A stretch of DNA of 64,000 bases from JBBDMC01 sp963826055. GTDB lineage: Bacteria; Pseudomonadota; Alphaproteobacteria; Rhizobiales; Kaistiaceae. How positions within the stretch are numbered: the stretch's first letter is position 1; every line of letters begins with the position of its first letter. A program made the position numbers and the translations under genes. Below the pieces are notes generated by a model. It was not told where the DNA came from. It did no database searches and saw nothing but the letters and a program-made list of their open reading frames with translations. This document shows, piece after piece, positions 1 to 10,700 of this stretch. The stretch lies in assembly GCA_963826055.1 (NCBI GenBank), contig CAWGVO010000021.1, positions 46,940 through 110,939 of the forward strand, in the 5' to 3' direction.

Positions 1-1425
1 GCCAGTCTCGCGGCTTTGCTGGTTGCCGGATGCAGCGCGACAGACGGCGGCATCCAGCCGACGGCCGCCGTACTCGCCAGCCGGCCCGGCGGCCCAGGCT
101 CGAACCAGACGGTCGACAGCGCCGAGAACGCGCGCATCGTCGGCGCCTACGGTGGCGTTTACCACAACGCCAAACTCGAGCAGACGCTGGCGCCGATCGT
201 CAGCCGCATCGTGGCGGCGTCGGACAGACCCGACCAGTCCTATCGCATCACCATCCTCAACGCGCCGGCGATCAACGCGTTCGCGCTTCCCGACGGATCG
301 CTCTACGTGACGCGCGGGCTGCTGGCGCTCGCAGACGATTCCTCCGAGGTCGCGGCGGTGCTTGCCCATGAGATGGGACACGTGACCGCCAACCACGCGA
401 TCGAGCGCCAGAACAAGGCGCGGAACGCGATGGTGGCGAGCCAGGTGGTCAACGACGTGCTGAAGGACGACGAGAGCCGGCAACTGGCGCTCGCCGCCAG
501 CCGGCGGTCGCTGGCGGCGTTCTCCCAGCAGCAGGAACTCGAAGCCGACGCGATTGGCGTCAAGACGATCGGCAAGGCCGGCTACGATCCGTTCGCGGCG
601 GCGCGCTTCCTGGCGGTGATGGCGCAGTACGCCGACTACAACGCGTCGGCGGCGGTGCCGGACCAGCGGCCGGACTTCCTGTCGACCCATCCCTCGACGC
701 CGGAACGGGTCGATTTCGCCGAGCGCGCCGCGCGCCAGTTCGGAGCGCCGGGGGTGGGCGACGTCGACCGCGACCGGTATCTGGCGGGCATCGACGGCAT
801 GGTGTTCGGCGACGACCCGTCGCAGGGGTTCGTGCGCGAGCGCAACTTCATCCATCCGCGCCTCGGCATCGGTTTCACGGTGCCGGAGGGCTTCGTCATC
901 GACAACACCAGCGATGCGGTGCTGGCGACCGGCGCCGACGGGACGGCGCTGCGCTTCGACGCGGTGGGGCTCGCCGAGGGCACCGACCTCGCCGCCTACC
1001 TCAAATCGGGCTGGGTCAACGGCCTCGACGAGGGAACCGTGCAGAGCTTCTCGGTCAACGGGCTCAAGGCCGCCTCGGCGCAGGCGCACGCCAAGGACTG
1101 GTTCTTCAAGATCGCGGTCATCCAGGCCGGCGGCCCCGCGACCTACCGGTTCATCTTCGCCAACGAAGCGGTGACCGACGCCTTCAATCAGGCGGCGCAG
1201 GAGACGGTCGCGAGCTTCCGCACGCTCGCGCCCGACGAGATCGCGGCCTTGCGGCCGCTGCACATCGAGGTGGTGACGGCGGGTGCCCGCGACACGGAGG
1301 CCTCGCTCGCCCGGCGCGTGCACGGGGTCGACCGGCCTCGCGACCTCTTCCGGGTGCTGAACGGCATCGACCCCGGCCAGCGGATCACCCCCGGCGCGAA
1401 ATACAAGATCGTGACGGACGGATAG
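1..1425 (+). CDS. M48 family zinc metalloprotease, lipoprotein (5' partial)
   Basis: The frame is open from the first base of the window, so the true start lies upstream. The visible N-terminus reads as a signal-peptide end with a lipobox (LLVAGC), so the protein is probably anchored in the envelope. The zinc site HEMGH is encoded at about 367-381, and the downstream ELEAD stretch supplies the third ligand, which together define the M48 (BepA/YfgC-like) family. The C-terminal third follows a variable domain and ends in a segment resembling a peptidoglycan- or substrate-binding extension (RVLNGIDPGQRITPGAKYKI looks LysM-like). The inferred role is periplasmic protein quality control. The substrate cannot be told from sequence. 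Confidence 0.88.
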   Translation, partial: ASLAALLVAGCSATDGGIQPTAAVLASRPGGPGSNQTVDSAENARIVGAYGGVYHNAKLEQTLAPIVSRIVAASDRPDQSYRITILNAPAINAFALPDGSLYVTRGLLALADDSSEVAAVLAHEMGHVTANHAIERQNKARNAMVASQVVNDVLKDDESRQLALAASRRSLAAFSQQQELEADAIGVKTIGKAGYDPFAAARFLAVMAQYADYNASAAVPDQRPDFLSTHPSTPERVDFAERAARQFGAPGVGDVDRDRYLAGIDGMVFGDDPSQGFVRERNFIHPRLGIGFTVPEGFVIDNTSDAVLATGADGTALRFDAVGLAEGTDLAAYLKSGWVNGLDEGTVQSFSVNGLKAASAQAHAKDWFFKIAVIQAGGPATYRFIFANEAVTDAFNQAAQETVASFRTLAPDEIAALRPLHIEVVTAGARDTEASLARRVHGVDRPRDLFRVLNGIDPGQRITPGAKYKIVTDG

Positions 1426-1468
1426 TTCAGACCGCGCGGCATGCTGCGCGGCTCAAAGGGCGACTGCC

Positions 1469-2143
1469 GTGAAGGTGCTTGTTGTCGACGACCACGCGCT
1501 GATCCGCAATGCGATGCGTGGCGTTCTTCGGCAGTTACGCCAACAGATTGAAGTGCTAGAAGCGCCCGACCTCGCCGCGGCTGAGGCGTCGGTCAACGCC
1601 AACCCCGACATCCAGCTGATCGTTCTCGACCTTGGCCTGCCCGGCCAACAGGGGTTCGACGCGCTGGCGCGCCTGCGCGGGCGCTTTCCGGCGGTCGCGG
1701 TCGCGGTGCTTTCCGGGACCCACGATCCGGAGATTGTTGCCAAATCCCTCGATCTTGGTGCTGTCGGGTTCATCCCCAAGGCGACTGGCCAAGAGGTCAT
1801 GCTCAGTGCGTTTAGCCTCATTCTCTCGGGCGGCATCTACATCCCGCCCGAAATCCTGGCGCTGCGCGAGGTGCCCGCGTCGGGGGCTCAACCGGATGCC
1901 AACGGTTCCGGCGGGCTGGTGACGCCCGCCGACTGCGGCCTGACGGCCCGTCAGATGGAGGTCCTCGCGCTGATGATGGGCGGCATGAGCAACAAGGCAA
2001 TTTGCCGGACGCTCGATCTGGCCGAGCCGACGGTGAAGAATCATGTCAGCAGCATCCTTAAGGCGCTGAACGCCGGGAACCGCACCGAAGCGGTGGCCCG
2101 GGTCGGTGCGCTTGGGTGGAAGCTGCCGCAACCACGACGCTGA
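1469..2143 (+). CDS. NarL/FixJ-type response regulator
   Basis: A 224-residue two-domain response regulator. The receiver domain (residues 1-120) has the acidic pocket VVDDH, the phosphoacceptor Asp54 in VLDLGLPG and the conserved Lys in PKA. The C-terminus (about 155-210) is a LuxR-type helix-turn-helix (LTARQMEVLALMMGGMSNKA). It starts with GTG at 1469. The gene converges with the hybrid kinase gene immediately downstream, with only 3 bp between the stop codons. This suggests a cognate pair, although convergent rather than co-transcribed. Target genes are unknown; nothing nearby carries an obvious binding site. Confidence 0.9.
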   Translation: MKVLVVDDHALIRNAMRGVLRQLRQQIEVLEAPDLAAAEASVNANPDIQLIVLDLGLPGQQGFDALARLRGRFPAVAVAVLSGTHDPEIVAKSLDLGAVGFIPKATGQEVMLSAFSLILSGGIYIPPEILALREVPASGAQPDANGSGGLVTPADCGLTARQMEVLALMMGGMSNKAICRTLDLAEPTVKNHVSSILKALNAGNRTEAVARVGALGWKLPQPRR

Positions 2144-2146
2144 GGA

Positions 2147-3877
2147 CTAGGCTCTGGTGCGTTGGACGAGGTGGGTCGCCAGCGCCCTCAACGCCATCGG
2201 CAGGACGGGCTTTTGCAGCATGTGGTAGCGGCTCGCCTCGGCTTCACGCAGACTTCCCGACGTGTCGCCGCTGATGAGGAAGGCAGGCACGTCGGCTCCG
2301 AATTCTGTGCGCAGAAAGGCGATTGCGTCGACGCCGGTGCTGCCGTCGCTCAGGCGATAGTCCGAGATGACGAGGTCGGGCGGGCGATCAAGCTTCCGAG
2401 CGGCGGTGAGCGCGGCAGCCGCGGTGGAAGCGGCGACTACGTCCGATCCCCAACTTCTGAGCACGCCGCGCACCGCACTTAACGCCAGCACGTCGTCGTC
2501 GATAACGACGATCAGCCTGCCTTTTAGCGGATCGCCGGCAACGGCTGGTTGGGAGGGGGCTGCTTTCGGACTGACTGCGGCGAGCGGCACCGTGATTGAG
2601 AAGCACGAGCCGCCGCCCGGGCGGGAGGTCAGTTCGAGAGGATGATCCAGAAGACGACTCAGCCGCTCGACGATGGCAAGCCCGAGTCCGAGCCCGCCAT
2701 CTGACCCGGCTGGCGCAGGGTCGATCTGGTAATAAGGGTCGAAAATCCGGCGCTGGTGGTCTGGGGGGATGCCGGGACCGGTGTCGCGCACGTCAATGCG
2801 CAAACTCGCGCCGCGCCTGCGGCAGCCGATAATCACGCCACCGACGCTGGTGTAGCGAATTGCGTTCGACAGGAGGTTGATCAGGATCCGTTCGAGAAGA
2901 ATGGCGTCGCTGCGGACCGAATGCCGGCAAGAGACTACCTTGAGACGTAAATTCTTCTCCTCGGCCGACTGAGCGAACATCGACTGCAGGCGCGCCAACA
3001 AGGCAGCGAGCGAAAAGTCCGACGGCTGAGGCGTCAGCAGGCCGGCGTCGAGCTTGGAGACGTCGAGGAGTGCGTTGAACAGTACCGTCATTTCGCTGAC
3101 GGCCGAACCGATCTGGGCAATGACACGGTCGCGCTCGGCGGGGTCGGTTTCGTTGTCGAGCTGCGCTACGAAAAGATTGAGTGCGTGCAAAGGTTGGCGC
3201 AGGTCATGGCTGGCGGTCGCCAGGAACTGCGACTTGTATTGGTTGGCGAGTTCGAGAGAGCGGCTCTTTTCCTGCAACTCGTCGAACAGCCGGACATTTT
3301 CGATGGCGATGATCGCCTGATCGGCGAAAGTCTCCAGCAACTTCACCTGCTTGTTGGTGAACGGCATGGGTTCGCGACGGGTCAGCATGATCACCCCGAT
3401 GGGTACATCATCGCGCAGCAGCGGAACCCCGAGCATGGCGCGATAACCGCCAAGCGCCTGAACATCGGGGAATTCGTACTCGGGGTCCGCGAGCACGTCA
3501 GGGATGTGCACGGTCCCGCGCTCAGTCAATGCGCGCCCAACCAGGGTTCCGCGTCCAGGAGCGATGGGCTCGTTCTGCATGTGCTCGAAAAATTCCTGCG
3601 AGAAGCCGTAGGTGGCGGTGTGATAGTGCTCGGCGTCAGGACCGTAGGGTCGGGTGATCGACGCCATGTCAGCCGAGCACAGGCGCGCGGCGGACGTGAC
3701 GATGGTGCGCAGCACGGTCTGCAAGTCAAACGAGGCGCTGCTGATGGCCTTCAGGATCTCAGCCGTCGCAGCCTGTTGCTCCAGCGCCTCGTTGAGTTCG
3801 TCGAAGAGGTCTGTCAGTCGCGCCTGCAGGCCAACGGCGGGAGTGTGTGAGGTGGTCGGAGCATCCGCGGCGTCCAT
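2147..3877 (-). CDS. GAF-domain hybrid sensor histidine kinase with receiver domain
   Basis: A soluble hybrid kinase of 576 residues with no membrane segments. Domains in order: a short coiled region, a GAF sensor (about 45-200), a HisKA domain with phosphoacceptor His224 in ASHDLRQPLHAL, an HATPase_c domain (N box NLLSNAIRY, G1 DTGPGI, G2 GLGLGLAI) and a C-terminal receiver with phosphoacceptor Asp506 (VISDYRL). The start at 3877 is preferred over an in-frame ATG at 4030 because GGGAGAGG precedes it at proper spacing. The cytoplasmic GAF domain suggests sensing of an intracellular small molecule or redox state. The likely partner is the convergent NarL-type regulator. The ligand is not predictable. 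Confidence 0.9.
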   Translation of the reverse strand: MDAADAPTTSHTPAVGLQARLTDLFDELNEALEQQAATAEILKAISSASFDLQTVLRTIVTSAARLCSADMASITRPYGPDAEHYHTATYGFSQEFFEHMQNEPIAPGRGTLVGRALTERGTVHIPDVLADPEYEFPDVQALGGYRAMLGVPLLRDDVPIGVIMLTRREPMPFTNKQVKLLETFADQAIIAIENVRLFDELQEKSRSLELANQYKSQFLATASHDLRQPLHALNLFVAQLDNETDPAERDRVIAQIGSAVSEMTVLFNALLDVSKLDAGLLTPQPSDFSLAALLARLQSMFAQSAEEKNLRLKVVSCRHSVRSDAILLERILINLLSNAIRYTSVGGVIIGCRRRGASLRIDVRDTGPGIPPDHQRRIFDPYYQIDPAPAGSDGGLGLGLAIVERLSRLLDHPLELTSRPGGGSCFSITVPLAAVSPKAAPSQPAVAGDPLKGRLIVVIDDDVLALSAVRGVLRSWGSDVVAASTAAAALTAARKLDRPPDLVISDYRLSDGSTGVDAIAFLRTEFGADVPAFLISGDTSGSLREAEASRYHMLQKPVLPMALRALATHLVQRTRA

Positions 3878-3942
3878 TTGACCTCTCCCTTCCGGCGGCG
3901 GTTCGGAACAATTGGCATGCTTCTCCGAGGTCCCTTCGGCCG

Positions 3943-4578
3943 TCAATAGAAACAATGGGTGTGCACAAACACGGTCATTGGGTCGAGATCCAACGCGTGC
4001 TCGAGATCGGTGCCAAACAGGGCAAGCCATCGTTTCTGGGCTTCGTAGGCGGGTGCCTCGCGTGCCTCGGGACAGGCGTATTTCAGCCCCGCCAGATTCT
4101 GGAGATGGTGAACCATCTCGTGAACCACGACCGACACGTCGGCTGGCGAGCGCCCCGACCAGTCGTTCGGCAGGTAGATCGTGCGTCCCTGATCACTATA
4201 GAGAGCGACGATGTCCGATGACGGCGCGTCGCCGGTCGCTTCGCTGACGACCATGCGATCAGACGGAACGTCCTTATAACGAAACGCCACCATCGTCTTC
4301 GACGGGGCGAATGCGATGTTCGGAAGATCCGTGACCAGCGGCAAGTCGAAATCGACGTGCAACCAGGTAGCGATGGCCCGCAGTAGTGCGGGGTTCAGGC
4401 CCTGCGAGATCGGCGCGCCATTGCTGCCGATGATGATCTCGTAGTCGGTCCCCGGAACTTTGACCAGTTGCACCGGCATGTCGGCCCTGACGGGTATCAG
4501 AGTCTCCGGATTCTCGGCAAACGCGACGGACGCCGTCAGCGCGAGAGCGGTTCCCCCGGCGACTGCAAACCTGAGCAT
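3943..4578 (-). CDS. Secreted HExxH-containing protein (DUF6647-like)
   Basis: About 211 residues beginning with a clear signal peptide (cleavage near AFA-ENPE). The C-terminal half has HEMVHHLQ, an HExxH zinc motif, followed by Cys and Glu residues (CPEAREAPAYEAQ), so it is probably a periplasmic metallopeptidase-like protein. The start at 4578 puts the signal peptide at the very N-terminus; an in-frame ATG at 4623 would add 15 residues without a hydrophobic stretch. It lies just upstream of the hybrid kinase on the same strand (65 bp gap), so the two may be co-transcribed. I recognise the type as resembling DUF6647 proteins but cannot confirm the family or activity. Confidence 0.7.
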   Translation of the reverse strand: MLRFAVAGGTALALTASVAFAENPETLIPVRADMPVQLVKVPGTDYEIIIGSNGAPISQGLNPALLRAIATWLHVDFDLPLVTDLPNIAFAPSKTMVAFRYKDVPSDRMVVSEATGDAPSSDIVALYSDQGRTIYLPNDWSGRSPADVSVVVHEMVHHLQNLAGLKYACPEAREAPAYEAQKRWLALFGTDLEHALDLDPMTVFVHTHCFY

Positions 4579-4858
4579 GGTTTCCTCCCTAGTCTGGTGC
4601 CCCACCGCTTGTCGGTGATGCAACCAGTCTGCCGGCCGGGCGGATTGCGGAGAATCAGTCAGGCGAACCAGGACCCCGGCGGCCGGCGAGCTGTCGGCGC
4701 GACCGAATTGAACGGAGATTCCCTGCGTTCCTTGCCAGCGTGCCGAGGGTGAATGGAGGGGTCCGTAAGTACCGGGCCAAGAGTATGTGTGCGGCGCAAT
4801 ACCGACCTGCTGCGAGGCAACGAGCGGTCGGAACGCGATGTCCGGGTCCTGTAGCGCC
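4579..4858. other. Intergenic gap between the HExxH gene and rpoH
   Basis: About 280 bases without a convincing gene. Short open frames on both strands lack ribosome binding sites and recognisable products. It should hold the promoter of the HExxH gene and the terminator of rpoH, both on the minus strand, but I see no clear hairpin with a T tract. Confidence 0.5.
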
Positions 4859-5728
<870 letters not shown>

Positions 5729-5732
5729 TGAT

Positions 5733-5740
5733 ACCTCCTT
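5733..5740 (-). promoter_or_regulatory. Strong ribosome binding site of rpoH
   Basis: On the minus strand this reads AAGGAGGT, followed by ATCA and the ATG at 5728. It is an almost perfect complement to the 16S 3' end encoded later in the window (CACCTCCTTTCT) and fixes the rpoH start. Confidence 0.75.
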
Positions 5741-5864
5741 GCGGCTTCAAGGGCCGCCTGAGGAATCGCCCCTAGACCATCTTACCGGCGGCACGACCGG
5801 CGTCGTCACACGATGCCGTGACATCGCCGTGAACTCCGTCCTGTCGCGTACGGTAAACAGCCAA

Positions 5865-5891
5865 AGGCGCCCGGTTGTTCACCGGACGCCT
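5865..5891 (-). terminator. Probable terminator of carD
   Basis: An inverted repeat AGGCG-C-CCGGT / ACCGG-A-CGCCT with a 5-base loop lies 33 bp beyond the carD stop. On the minus strand the hairpin runs into CTTTGGCTGTTT, a weak T-containing tail. Position and symmetry suit an intrinsic terminator, although the T tract is short. Confidence 0.5.
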
Positions 5892-5924
5892 CGTTAACAA
5901 TTGGTAAGGTAAGCGGTGCGCCGG

Positions 5925-6482
5925 TCAGGCGGCCTTGGCGTCGGCCTGGCCCGGTTTGGCGCCACGGCGCGGGCTCTTGGCGAGGTTCTGTTCGATCTGG
6001 CGGATCGCCTCGGTTTCGGAAATCTTGTTGACCGAGGAAATCTCGCGCGACATGCGGTCGAGGGCGGCCTCGTAAAGCTGGCGCTCGCTGTAGGACTGCT
6101 CCGGCTGGGTATCGGAGCGGTAAAGGTCTCGCACCACCTCGGCGATCGAGATGAGGTCGCCCGAGTTGATTTTGGCCTCGTATTCCTGGGCGCGGCGGCT
6201 CCACATGGTGCGCTTGATGCGCGCGCGACCGCGCACGGTCTCCAGCGCCCGCTTGACGGTCGGCGCGTCGGCGAGCTTACGCATGCCGACAGAGGTCGCC
6301 TTGGTCACAGGAACGCGGAGCGTCATCTTGTCCTTGACGAAGGAAATCACGAAAAGGTCGAGCTTGATCCCGGCCACCTCCTGCGCGTCGATACCGACGA
6401 TCCGCCCCACGCCGTGGGCCGGATAGACGATGTATTCCCCGGTCTTGAAGCCGGCACGCTGGGTGGTCTTCTTGGTTGCCAT
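5925..6482 (-). CDS. carD: CarD family transcriptional regulator
   Basis: A 185-residue protein with the N-terminal CarD/TRCF RNA polymerase-interacting domain (FKTGEYIVYPAHGVGRIVGI, then VPVTKATSVGMRKLAD) and the helical C-terminal domain ending in a Lys/Arg-rich tail. CarD binds the RNA polymerase beta subunit and stabilises open complexes, often at rRNA promoters. The ATG at 6482 gives the expected N-terminus (MATKKTTQRAGFK). The gene is monocistronic, with its own promoter about 240 bp upstream and a hairpin downstream. Placement next to fdxA is common in rhizobia. Confidence 0.92.
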   Translation of the reverse strand: MATKKTTQRAGFKTGEYIVYPAHGVGRIVGIDAQEVAGIKLDLFVISFVKDKMTLRVPVTKATSVGMRKLADAPTVKRALETVRGRARIKRTMWSRRAQEYEAKINSGDLISIAEVVRDLYRSDTQPEQSYSERQLYEAALDRMSREISSVNKISETEAIRQIEQNLAKSPRRGAKPGQADAKAA

Positions 6483-6720
6483 GTGGTGGTAAACTCCGTG
6501 TGATGCTCGTCCTGCCCCGGCCAACCAGCGGGGGCATTGCCGCCTTTTCCTGTCAGGATCGACCAGGACCGCTCGATCAGCCCTCGGGCCAATCGAAATC
6601 CGCTCTCCGACAAGCCGTGCGATGCGGCTCAATCGGCCCCGGAAAACGCCTGTTTCGATTACGAAAGAGGCACCTGCGCAACGGCAGGCGGAGCGGCCAT
6701 TCCAATCCGACAGTTCACGC

Positions 6721-6748
6721 AATATAGCACAAAACGGGGGAATTTCAA
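6721..6748 (-). promoter_or_regulatory. Candidate sigma-70 promoter for carD
   Basis: The minus strand reads TTGAAA (6748-6743), a 16-base spacer, then TATATT (6726-6721). Transcription from here would give a leader of about 230 bases before the carD ATG. The hexamers are AT-rich islands in very GC-rich DNA, which supports the call. Confidence 0.5.
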
Positions 6749-6842
6749 TGGCTTACCGCCGCGACGGTAAACGAGCTGGCCGAAAGGGCCCGTGCGTCAC
6801 GAGCGCGCAGGCGCGATTCGGCGCGGTTTGGCGGAGTTTTGG

Positions 6843-7181
6843 TTAATCGCCTTCACCCGGCTCGGGGGAGAAATATTTCTCAAACTTGTCGGGCGCGCCC
6901 TCGAACTCCTTGGCGTCGGGTGGTGGCTCCCGCTTCGCCGTGATGTTCGGCCACTTCGACGCGAACTCAGCGTTGAGTTGCAACCATTGCTCAGCGCCGG
7001 GCTCGGTGTCGGGCTTGATCGCATCGACCGGGCATTCGGGTTCGCAGACGCCGCAGTCAATGCACTCGTCGGGATGGATGACGAGCATGTTCTCGCCCTC
7101 GTAGAAGCAGTCGACGGGGCAGACTTCGACGCAGTCCATGTATTTGCAGCGAATGCAATTGTCGTTGACGATGTACGTCAC
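6843..7181 (-). CDS. fdxA: Seven-iron ferredoxin (3Fe-4S / 4Fe-4S)
   Basis: A 112-residue FdxA-type ferredoxin. The first cluster motif is CIRCKYMDCVEVCPVDCF, with the spacing typical of a 3Fe-4S plus 4Fe-4S protein. The second is CIDCGVCEPECPVDAI, followed by the long C-terminal extension with WPNIT typical of the family. The start is GTG at 7181 (VTYIVNDNC), matching family N-termini (MTYVVTDNC). It serves as a low-potential electron carrier in the cytoplasm; the partner is unknown. It lies between carD and the S4 gene on the same strand. Confidence 0.93.
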   Translation of the reverse strand: MTYIVNDNCIRCKYMDCVEVCPVDCFYEGENMLVIHPDECIDCGVCEPECPVDAIKPDTEPGAEQWLQLNAEFASKWPNITAKREPPPDAKEFEGAPDKFEKYFSPEPGEGD

Positions 7182-7325
7182 TTGGAGAACTTCCTGTTCC
7201 CGGAAGAGCGCGGCCAACTGAGGCCGTGTGCGGCGGTTCGGTATCCCGTTTGCCAGGCAAGCGCAAGCAGCGGCCGTGCCTCCGCGCCGGCAACGCGGGG
7301 TCGTGTTTTGCAGGCGAGCCCCGGC

Positions 7326-7712
7326 TCAGGAAATCTTGTTGTTAAAGCGTCCCTGCAGCGCATCGATGGCGCGTCGGTCGCGCTTTGTGGGGCGGCTTCC
7401 ACCTGCTGGCCGGTCCACGGCGGAAGGCGTGGCGGGCTCCGGCGGCGGCGACAGGTCCTCGTAGAGCAGGTGCGCCTCGGCCGGCGGTCCGCGGCGGGAT
7501 CCGGGAGCGACAACCTTCAACACGCGCACGCCCGACTCCAGCGCGATCGTCAGGATGTCGCCGGGCTGAACCGGGCGGCTGGCGCTCTGGTTGCGCTCGC
7601 GGTTGACCCGGACACGGCCGGATACCGCGAGCTTCTGGGCGAGGGTGCGCGATTTGGTCACGCGCGCGAACCAAAGCCACTTGTCGATGCGCTGACGGCC
7701 GTCACTGGTCAT
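7326..7712 (-). CDS. S4 domain RNA-binding protein (HslR-like)
   Basis: A 128-residue protein with an N-terminal S4 RNA-binding domain (RIDKWLWFARVTKSRTLAQK, then VRVNRERNQSASRPVQPGD) and a basic, disordered C-terminal tail (SRPTKRDRRAIDALQGRF). It belongs to the Hsp15/HslR type that binds stalled 50S subunits with nascent chains. The start codon lies inside the 3' end of the upstream helicase gene (11-bp overlap), so the pair is translationally coupled. This helicase-S4-fdxA-carD order is typical for rhizobia. Confidence 0.88.
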   Translation of the reverse strand: MTSDGRQRIDKWLWFARVTKSRTLAQKLAVSGRVRVNRERNQSASRPVQPGDILTIALESGVRVLKVVAPGSRRGPPAEAHLLYEDLSPPPEPATPSAVDRPAGGSRPTKRDRRAIDALQGRFNNKIS

Positions 7713-10700
7713 CTTGGCGGGGCTCGCCGCGCTCTCGTGCCTCAAGTTCGGCTTTGAGAGCGGCAAGCGAAGCAAACGGCGAGTTCGGGTCGGCGGGCTT
7801 GTCGCGGCGGGTGTTGGCCGGTCTGCCGGAAACGTGGGGCCGGTGGTCGGTGGAGCGGCCGCGGTGCTGGGCCGGCCGTTTATCCTTGTGGGCCTTGTCG
7901 GGACGCCCGCGCCCTCGGCGAGCTCGCGCGGGGGGCTCGGTTTGAGGCTCTTCACCCGCTGAAGCGGACGCCGTGTCGGGGCGCGCCGCGGACTTCCGCG
8001 GCGAGGGTCGCCGGCCACCCGGTGGCGAGCCGTGCCGTGCCGGCTGCCACACCTCGATGAACTGCGGTTCGGCTTCCATCGGCGGCGGCGTGACCTCGGC
8101 TGCGGCCTCGGGCGGGGGCTGAAGTTCAGCCGGCGCCTCAGACGGTGCCGCCGGAGCCTCCGCCGGAATGCTCTCTCCCGTTATAGCGACCGCATCGGGT
8201 TGCTCCGCTGCCGGAAGGTCGCTTGCCGCCTGTGGCTGTTCTGTCGTGACCGCCGGGGGCGTTGGTCGGCGGCTCATGCGATAGCCCAGCGCGTGCAGCA
8301 CCGAGGCGAAGTCTTCGCCGGCGCAGCCGAGTAGCGACGTCATTGCGACGGTGACGGTGAAGCCACGACCGGCCAGCGCGCCCTCTGGCGGCGTTTGGGC
8401 GTCCGGGGTCGGGCGCCATGCAAGCAGCGGACGGATGAGGTCGGCGAGCCGCTCGAGGATGTCGAGGCGTACGGCGCGGTGACCGGCAATGCGGTAGCCG
8501 GCGACGCGATAAAGGGGGGCGGGAATCTTCGGGTCGACAACGACGCTGGTGCGTCCGGAGGCCGCCAACCCGGCGAGCTCGGCGTGGCCGGCAGCGTCGA
8601 GTCCGCCGTTCTTCAGGGCCCACAGGGTGGCGAGCAGGCTGGCGGGCGCGGGCTTCAGCAGGGCCGGGACAAACAGATGATGAGCGCCGAAGCGGACGCC
8701 GAGCGCGCGCATGCCGGCGCGGGTGTCCTGGTCGAGGTTCCGCACCTCTTCAGCGATTTCGGCGCGATCGATGGTGCCGAGGTTCTCGGCGATGCGGAAG
8801 GCGATGCCGCGTGCCGCCGGCGCCAGGGATTCACCGGCGCGCAGGTCGAACAGCGGCTTCATGAGGGTCTCGATGCGGTTGGCGAGCCAGCGGTCGAGGC
8901 GCACCTGGACGCGGTCGCGCTGTGGTGTCGGCAGCGCCTCGTCCGCGAGCAGGATCAGGCGCGGTCTCAGCACGTCGTCGCCTTCGGCGATACGGGCGAC
9001 TGCGGCTCCGCGCCAGCGCAACGTGCCATCGTTGGCCAGAACGAAATCGGCATCGGTAGAGGTCGCCACCTTTTCAGCGCGCTCGACGATCTCGCCGGCG
9101 AGTGCCTTCTGGGCGGCGACGCGGAGCGCCTTGGCCTCGGGGCCGTCGGCGTTGGGGTCCGGGGCGAAACGGAAACCATCCAGGTTTCCGACGTGCTGGC
9201 CCTCGACGAGGACATCGCCCGTGGGGGTGACCTCGGCTTCCAATGCGGTGTTCTCCTTCAGCCGCCGCATGAGCACGCTGGTGCGCCGGTCGACGAAGCG
9301 GGCGGTCAGACGCTCGTGGAGAGCATCCGACAGACGATCTTCCACGGCGCGGGTGCGCTCCTGCCACTCGATCGGGTCGCGCAGCCACTGCGGCTGGTTG
9401 GCGGCGAATGTCCAGGTGCGGATGTGGGCAATGCGGTTGGCGAGGGTGTCAATGTCGCCGTCGGTGTGGTCGGCGTAAGTGACCTGGCGGTCGAGCCAGT
9501 CGTCGGGGACGACGCCGTCGCGAGCGAGGTAAGTGAAAAGGGTGGTGACCAGCTCGGCGTGATTGGCAGGGGCGATCTTGCGGTAGTCGGGGACCTGGCA
9601 GACGTCCCACAGCAGCGAGACGCGCTCGCGGCGGTCGGTGAGGGCGGCAACGGCCTCGTCGCGACCGACGGTCTCCAAGGCGGTGATGTCCTCGGACGGC
9701 GGCGCCTTGACCAGCCCCTCGCGGGCGGGTGCCCGATCGAGGCTTGCCTTAAGATCGGCGAGCGATGAGAAATCGAGATCGCGGTTGCGCCATTGCACGG
9801 TCTTGACCGCGTCGAAACGATGGGTCTCGAGGGCCTCGACAAGGGCGTCGTCGAGGGGGTCGACGCGGCTGGTGACGCCGAAGGTGCCGTCGCGGAGATG
9901 CCGACCGGCCCGGCCCGCGACCTGGCCGAACTCGGCCGCTGTCAGGCGGCGGAACTGGTAGCCGTCGAACTTGCGGTCCGAAGCGAAGGCGACGTGGTCG
10001 ACGTCGAGGTTAAGGCCCATGCCGATGGCGTCGGTGGCGACGAGGAAATCGACGTCGCCGGACTGGAAAATCTCGACCTGGGCGTTGCGGGTGCGGGGGC
10101 TGAGCGAGCCGAGGACGACGGCGGCGCCACCGCGCTGACGGCGGATCAGCTCGGCGATGGCGTAGACCTCATCGGAGGAGAAGGCGACCACCGCAGTGCG
10201 GCGGGGCAGGCGCGTGATCTTCTTCGAGCCGCTGTAGGTGAGCAGCGACATGCGCGGGCGCGTGACGATGTTCACGCCGGGGAGCAGCTTCTCGACGATT
10301 CCACGCATGGTGGCGGCGCCGAGGAGCAGCGTCTCGTCGCGGCCGCGCAGGTTCAGCAGCCGGTCGGTGAAGACATGGCCGCGCTCGAGGTCGGCGGCGA
10401 GCTGGATCTCGTCGATCGCCAGAAACGACGCGTCGGTCGCCAGCGGCATCGCTTCCACGGTGCAGACGCGGTAGCGCGGCGCCGGTGGAACGATCTTTTC
10501 CTCGCCGGTAATCAGCGCCACCTGGTCGGTGCCGACGCGGGCGGCGACCTTGGTGTAGACCTCGCGGGCGAGCAGCCGCAGCGGCAGGCCGATGACGCCG
10601 GTCTGGTGGCCGAGCATCCGCTCGATGGCGAGATGGGTCTTGCCGGTGTTGGTCGGGCCGAGGACGGCGACGACGTTGCGCCCGGTGGCGACGACAGGCG

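Noticed and set aside
8395..9768. A 457-codon plus-strand open frame inside the helicase gene
   Set aside because: It has no ribosome binding site or recognisable domain, and the helicase frame is intact throughout.
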